Source of the DNA: Winogradskya humida
GTDB taxonomy: Bacteria > Actinomycetota > Actinomycetes > Mycobacteriales > Micromonosporaceae
Reading direction: 5' to 3'
DNA length: 64,000 nt
Assembly: GCF_016862215.1 (NCBI RefSeq)
Contig: NZ_BOMN01000087.1
Location: 62,001 to 126,000, forward strand
Each line of letters starts with the position of its first letter. Position 1 is the stretch's first letter. The position numbers were made by a program, and so were the translations under genes. Below, piece by piece: positions 60,543-64,000 of this stretch. The notes under the pieces are model-generated. The model was given only the letters and a program-made list of their open reading frames with translations. It did no database searches and was not told the origin of the DNA.

Positions 60543-62069
60543 CTACTCCGGCAGGCCCGTCGTGGCCGCGGCGCGTGGGGCAGCCGCGGCCGCTTCCGGG
60601 GCCGGGGGAGTCCGGCGACCGGACAGGAAGAACGCCGGGACCAGCGCGAGCACCGTGAAGGCCAGCGCCCACCAGAACGGCGCCCGGAACGCCGTCGCCA
60701 GCGCGTGAGCGGTAGGGCTGTCGGGCACCACGGCGGTCAGGCTGGGGACGCCGGCCGGCAGGTGCTTCAACGCCTCCTGCTGCAGGATCACGGTGAGCAG
60801 GGCGGTGCCCAGTGACGCACCGATGCGCTGGAAGACGTGGAATGCGCTGGTCGCGCGGGGAACGACGTCCCTGGGCACGCTGCCGAAGGCGGCCGTCATG
60901 GTCGGCATCATCGAGGCGCCGAGTCCCAGACCACGCACCACCAGCGCCGCGCCGAGCAGGAACTGGTTCGGGTCGTCATCGAGGACGACGTACGGCAGGG
61001 TGCCCACGGCCACCAGCACCGCGCCTGCGATCGTGACGGTGCGGACCCCCAGCATCTGGGTCAGGCGCTGCAGAAGGATGACAGCGATCAGGTAGCCGAT
61101 GCTCTGCGGGAGCAGCATCAGCGCGGAGACGAGCACACTGGTGCCCTGGACCACCTGGAAGTACAGCGGCAACGGGATGAGCACGCCGTACATCGCAACG
61201 GCCATGATCATGCTGGTCAGATTGCCGGCCGTGAACTCACGCACGCGGAAGAGCTGCAGGTCGAGAAACGCCTCGGTGCGCCTGCGCAGCGCGTGCGCGA
61301 CGAAGGCGACGCCCAGCACGAGGCCGCCGCCGAGGCCGATCAGCGCCCTGGTGTCGGTGAACGAGCCGGTGGTGCCGGCCTCGGACAGCCCCCACACGAT
61401 CCCGGCCAGGGCGGGCACCAGCAGCACCAGCCCGACCACGTCGAGCGCGGCGTTCTTCACCGGGCGGACCACATTGTGCACGCGCCACGCGAACAGGGTG
61501 ATCGACACGGCGCACAGCGGCACGTTGACGAGGAAGATCCAGCGCCAGCTGACATGGTCCACGATGACGCCGCCGAGCGACGGGCCCACCAGGGGCGCGA
61601 ACAGTGCCGGCACGGTGACCACGGACATCAGGCGGGTCAGCCGTTTCGGGCCGGCCGCCTGGGCGATGAGGGCCTGCGAGACGGGCAGGGCCAGGCCGCC
61701 GCCGATGCCCTGCAGGATCCGGAAGCCGATCAGGCTGGGCGCGTCCCACGCGAGCCCGGACATGAGCGACCCGAACAGAAAGACCACCTGGGAGAACAGG
61801 AGGATCTGGCGGGCGCCGAAACGCGCCATCGCCCACGAGCCGAGCGGGAGTGTGGCCGTGATGGCCAGCAGGTAGCCCGTCACCACCCACTGCACGGTGC
61901 CGATCTCGGTGTCGAACGCCGTCGCCAGCGGGCCGATCGCCACGTTGATGATGGTGGCGTCGAGCAGGCCGGCGAAGCTGCCGAAGGCCATGATCCCGGC
62001 GAGCCACCACAGTTCGGGGCTTATCCGGGCGGAGTCGTCTGCCGTAGCGTGCTGCTGACTTGTCGTCAC
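60543..62069 (-). CDS. MFS drug/metabolite exporter (DHA2, EmrB/QacA-like)
   Basis: This 508-residue protein has about 14 membrane helices. Motif A-like LGSWAMARFGARQILL, motif C-like GPSLGGVIVDHVSWRWIFLVNVP and the opening LLDATIINVAIGPLATAF (D-x-T-I-x-N-V-A) identify the 14-TM DHA2 family. The GTG at 62069 is preferred because GAGAG precedes it; an in-frame 15-bp repeat array upstream would otherwise add DQPVR/EPPVR units. It probably exports the cluster product and gives self-resistance. Confidence 0.87.
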   Translation of the reverse strand: MTTSQQHATADDSARISPELWWLAGIMAFGSFAGLLDATIINVAIGPLATAFDTEIGTVQWVVTGYLLAITATLPLGSWAMARFGARQILLFSQVVFLFGSLMSGLAWDAPSLIGFRILQGIGGGLALPVSQALIAQAAGPKRLTRLMSVVTVPALFAPLVGPSLGGVIVDHVSWRWIFLVNVPLCAVSITLFAWRVHNVVRPVKNAALDVVGLVLLVPALAGIVWGLSEAGTTGSFTDTRALIGLGGGLVLGVAFVAHALRRRTEAFLDLQLFRVREFTAGNLTSMIMAVAMYGVLIPLPLYFQVVQGTSVLVSALMLLPQSIGYLIAVILLQRLTQMLGVRTVTIAGAVLVAVGTLPYVVLDDDPNQFLLGAALVVRGLGLGASMMPTMTAAFGSVPRDVVPRATSAFHVFQRIGASLGTALLTVILQQEALKHLPAGVPSLTAVVPDSPTAHALATAFRAPFWWALAFTVLALVPAFFLSGRRTPPAPEAAAAAPRAAATTGLPE

Positions 62070-62123
62070 TGTCGGCTCTCTCACTGGCTGGTCTCTCACT
62101 GGCGGCTCTCTCACTGGCTGGTC
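62064..62123. repeat. Four imperfect tandem copies of a 15-bp repeat at the MFS gene start
   Basis: Copies are CGTCACTGTCGGCTC, TCTCACTGGCGGCTC and two of TCTCACTGGCTGGTC. Read on the minus strand, they give DQPVR and EPPVR pentapeptides in the MFS frame just before and across the chosen start. The start therefore depends on where translation initiates in the repeat. Confidence 0.7.
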
Positions 62124-62176
62124 TCTCAGTTCGTGGATGGATCGCGTCCAGGTTTCCACAACAGATGCAGCATATG

Positions 62177-62188
62177 CAACAAATGTTG
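62177..62188. promoter_or_regulatory. Operator-like dyad in the MFS/LLM divergent gap
   Basis: CAACA-AA-TGTTG (62177-62188) with a nearby GCATATGC-type core and a second TGTTGTGG-like half is a candidate TetR-type site in the gap between the MFS gene and the luciferase-like gene. Confidence 0.4.
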
Positions 62189-62335
62189 TATAGATGAGCT
62201 CGGCGGGGGACGGCGCCGAAGGGCCAGTCCGTTCGGGCACCACTCCCGCCCGCGCGCGGCACCACACTGGACCCGCACGACCGCAGGGCGTGCCCGTACG
62301 CCCTGGTTCAGGTGACTTCCTGACTGAGGAGCCCC

Positions 62336-63445
62336 ATGGATCGGATCGCTTTCGGAGCCTTTCTGTCGCCCCTGCATCCGCTGGGCGAGGACCCGGCCCT
62401 GAGCCTGTGGCGCGACCTGGATCTCGCCGAGTGGCTCGACCAGCTCGGTTACGAGGAGCTGTGGGTGGGTGAACATCACTCGGCCGGGTGGGGGACCATC
62501 GGCTCGCCCGAGCTGTTCATCGCCACCGCCGCCGAGCGCACCCGGCACATCCGCCTCGGCACGGGTGTGGTGAGCCTGCCGTACCACCATCCCTACATGG
62601 TCGCGACGCGCGCGCTGCAACTCGATCACCTCACCCGCGGGCGGTTCACCCTCGGCGTCGGCGCCGGATCGCTGCCGACCGACATGCACTTCCTCGGCAT
62701 CGACCCGGCGCAGACCCGGCGGCGTACGGCCGAGTCCCTCGACGCCATCCGCAGGCTGGTGGCGGGGCACGAGCCCGTCACGGTGGAGACGGACTGGTTC
62801 CAGCTCCGCGACGCCCGGCTGCAGCTGCGGCCGTGCACAGCCGGGGGACTGCCGATGGCGGTCTCCAGCGCGGTCTCGCCGTTCGGCATGCGGCTGGCCG
62901 GCCGGTACGGCATCGCCCCGCTGTCGTTCGGCATCCCCCCGAAGCCGGGTAGCCGCATCGGTGACCTCGTGGGGCAGTGGCAGCACGCCGAGGAGTCCGC
63001 CGCAGAGCACGGTCACAAGCTCGACCGGGCACAGTGGCGCGTCGCCCTGAGCGTGCACGTGTCGGAGAGCCGCGGCCAGGCCCTCGATGAGATCGTCGAC
63101 GGCTGGATGCGCTACCGCAACGAGTACTGGGCCCTGCTGGGCACCCCGCAGGTGCACTCCCGGACCGAGGCGCGCAAGGCCCTGGAAGAGCTCATCGAGC
63201 AGCGCAGCACCCTTGTCGGCTCGGTGGACGAGGTGACCCAGGCGCTGCGTGACGTGCAGGCGGAGACCGGTGGCTTCGGCCGGCTGCTGGTCAACGTCAT
63301 GGACTGGGCGGGACGCGAGTCCGGCCGGCGCAGCCTGGAGCTGCTCGCCAGGTTCGTCGCACCCCGCTTCAACGGTTCGCTCACGGGGGTCACGGACTCC
63401 TACGAGTGGACTGCGGGTGTGGCGCGCGCGCTCGCGCGTACCTGA
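62336..63445 (+). CDS. Luciferase-like flavin-dependent monooxygenase
   Basis: This 369-residue protein begins MDRIAFGAFLSPLHPLGEDP and carries LGYEELWVGEHHSAGWGTIGSPELFIATAAERT, IRLGTGVVSLPYHHPYMVATR and GRFTLGVGAGSLPTDMHFLG, the core of limonene-monooxygenase-like LLM enzymes. They use reduced flavin and need a separate reductase, not seen here. GAGGAG precedes the ATG. In a C5N/3,4-AHBA cluster it may oxidise the aromatic core or polyene. Confidence 0.83.
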   Translation: MDRIAFGAFLSPLHPLGEDPALSLWRDLDLAEWLDQLGYEELWVGEHHSAGWGTIGSPELFIATAAERTRHIRLGTGVVSLPYHHPYMVATRALQLDHLTRGRFTLGVGAGSLPTDMHFLGIDPAQTRRRTAESLDAIRRLVAGHEPVTVETDWFQLRDARLQLRPCTAGGLPMAVSSAVSPFGMRLAGRYGIAPLSFGIPPKPGSRIGDLVGQWQHAEESAAEHGHKLDRAQWRVALSVHVSESRGQALDEIVDGWMRYRNEYWALLGTPQVHSRTEARKALEELIEQRSTLVGSVDEVTQALRDVQAETGGFGRLLVNVMDWAGRESGRRSLELLARFVAPRFNGSLTGVTDSYEWTAGVARALART

Positions 63446-63459
63446 TCCCCGTTTGTCGA

Positions 63460-63497
63460 GGGCTCTGTCCGGTCTCCCCCTGGGCCGGACAGAGCCC
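63460..63497. terminator. 13-bp-stem terminator after the luciferase-like gene
   Basis: GGGCTCTGTCCGG (63460-63472) pairs perfectly with CCGGACAGAGCCC (63485-63497), followed by TTTCG. It begins 15 bases after the stop codon of the luciferase-like gene and separates it from the aldolase gene that follows. Confidence 0.75.
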
Positions 63498-63672
63498 TTT
63501 CGCGTGTCCATCCCGATCGGACCCTGCCCGTCCGGCCACCTCCTCGGCCCTGGCCTCGGAGCCCTGCCGGACAGCCACCCCGTTCGGGGATTCTGCGTCC
63601 GCGCCGCCGGCCACAGACTCGAGATGCACGACGACAGCAGGTACTCACGGGTGTGGACAGGGGAGATGCAGC

Positions 63673-64000
63673 ATGGTGACACTCGACGCCGGGACGCGGG
63701 TCCGCCTGGCCCGCCTGGCCCGGCACCGGGACGGCCGGTTCCTGTTCGTCCCGATGGACCACTCCGTGGCGGACGGGCCCATCGTGCCCGCCGCCGGCTT
63801 CGACGAGCTGGTCAGGTCCGTGGTGGCGGGCGGGGCGGACGCGATCGTGGTGCACAAGGGCCGGGCGCGCACCATCGACCCGGCCCTGCTGCGGGACTGC
63901 TCGCTGATCGTGCACCTCAGCGCCAGTACGCCGCACTCGCCCGACAGCAACGCCAAAGTCCTCGTCGGCGGGGTCGAGGAGGCCCTGCGCCTCGGCGCGG
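63673..64000 (+). CDS. GriI-type aldolase (3-amino-4-hydroxybenzoate pathway), 3' end cut by window edge
   Basis: The 109 codons visible read VPMDHSVADGPIVPAAGFDELVRSVVAGGADAIVVHKGRAR at the core, then CSLIVHLSASTPHS and KVLVGGVEEALRLGA. This is the class I DeoC/FbaB-type aldolase fold of 2-amino-3,7-dideoxyhept-6-ulosonate synthase and GriI. GriI condenses aspartate semialdehyde with dihydroxyacetone phosphate on the way to 3,4-AHBA. GGGGAG precedes the ATG. Its presence beside a C5N operon argues for a manumycin-type cluster, with GriH and the polyketide synthase probably beyond the edge. Confidence 0.8.
   Translation, partial: MVTLDAGTRVRLARLARHRDGRFLFVPMDHSVADGPIVPAAGFDELVRSVVAGGADAIVVHKGRARTIDPALLRDCSLIVHLSASTPHSPDSNAKVLVGGVEEALRLGA

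Overview
The window is high-G+C actinobacterial DNA. Leaderless or GTG/TTG starts, many ATGA/GTGA stop-start overlaps, frequent cgtacg words, SARP/LuxR regulators and an IS701-type transposase relic all fit a filamentous actinomycete. A member of the Micromonosporaceae, such as an Actinoplanes-like strain, is my best guess, but this is inference. No rRNA, tRNA or CRISPR array was recognised.

Layout. 0-9 kb is ordinary accessory chromosome: a truncated DUF1996 secreted protein, a DUF389 membrane protein, an SGNH hydrolase with a ricin-B lectin tail, several NAD(P)-dependent oxidoreductases (one opposite a MerR regulator that shares a perfect palindrome with it), GNAT proteins and a decayed response regulator. 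9-14.6 kb carries a GAF-EAL protein, DUF305, a compact copper amine oxidase with its partner, a 14-bp tandem repeat abutting an Hsp20 relic, and a structured non-coding stretch. 14.6-20.5 kb has a MocR-type regulator divergent from a tightly coupled AhpD/isocitrate-lyase-like/GNAT operon, plus small unknowns and an RsbW-like ATPase. 20.5-26 kb is an ECF sigma / zinc-finger anti-sigma / ABC transporter operon and a NarL-type two-component pair. 26-33.8 kb has an MptB-like mannosyltransferase with a DedA protein, a large DUF4153/DUF4173-type membrane protein, a luciferase-like oxidoreductase and a GH10 xylanase.

34-41.7 kb looks like a small immunity/conflict island. On the minus strand a Trypco1 protein overlaps a 1180-residue trypsin / STAND-type NTPase / transmembrane / propeller-like protein. 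Divergent from it is a minimal type I CBASS: a CD-NTase with a TTG start coupled by ATGA overlap to a Cap15-like two-helix beta-barrel effector. Lower-G+C small ORFs and a wrecked transposase follow. 41.7-48.1 kb is a carbohydrate locus: a LacI repressor opposite GH127 arabinofuranosidase, solute-binding protein and two permeases, with a readable promoter and operators. A GGDEF-EAL protein closes it.

50.4-64 kb is the edge of a natural-product cluster. An FAD monooxygenase, an amide-ligase-like AMP-forming enzyme, a 5-aminolevulinate synthase and an acyl-CoA ligase form one minus-strand operon. ALAS plus two AMP-forming ligases is the known signature for the C5N unit (2-amino-3-hydroxycyclopentenone). 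The window ends inside a GriI-type aldolase of the 3-amino-4-hydroxybenzoate pathway. C5N plus 3,4-AHBA points to a manumycin/asukamycin-type metabolite, with its polyketide synthase genes probably beyond the right edge. TetR, LuxR-type and SARP regulators, an MFS exporter, a dienoyl-CoA-reductase-like SDR and a luciferase-like monooxygenase fill the rest. TTA codons in the LuxR-type gene (codon 60) and the amide-ligase gene (codon 3) suggest bldA control.
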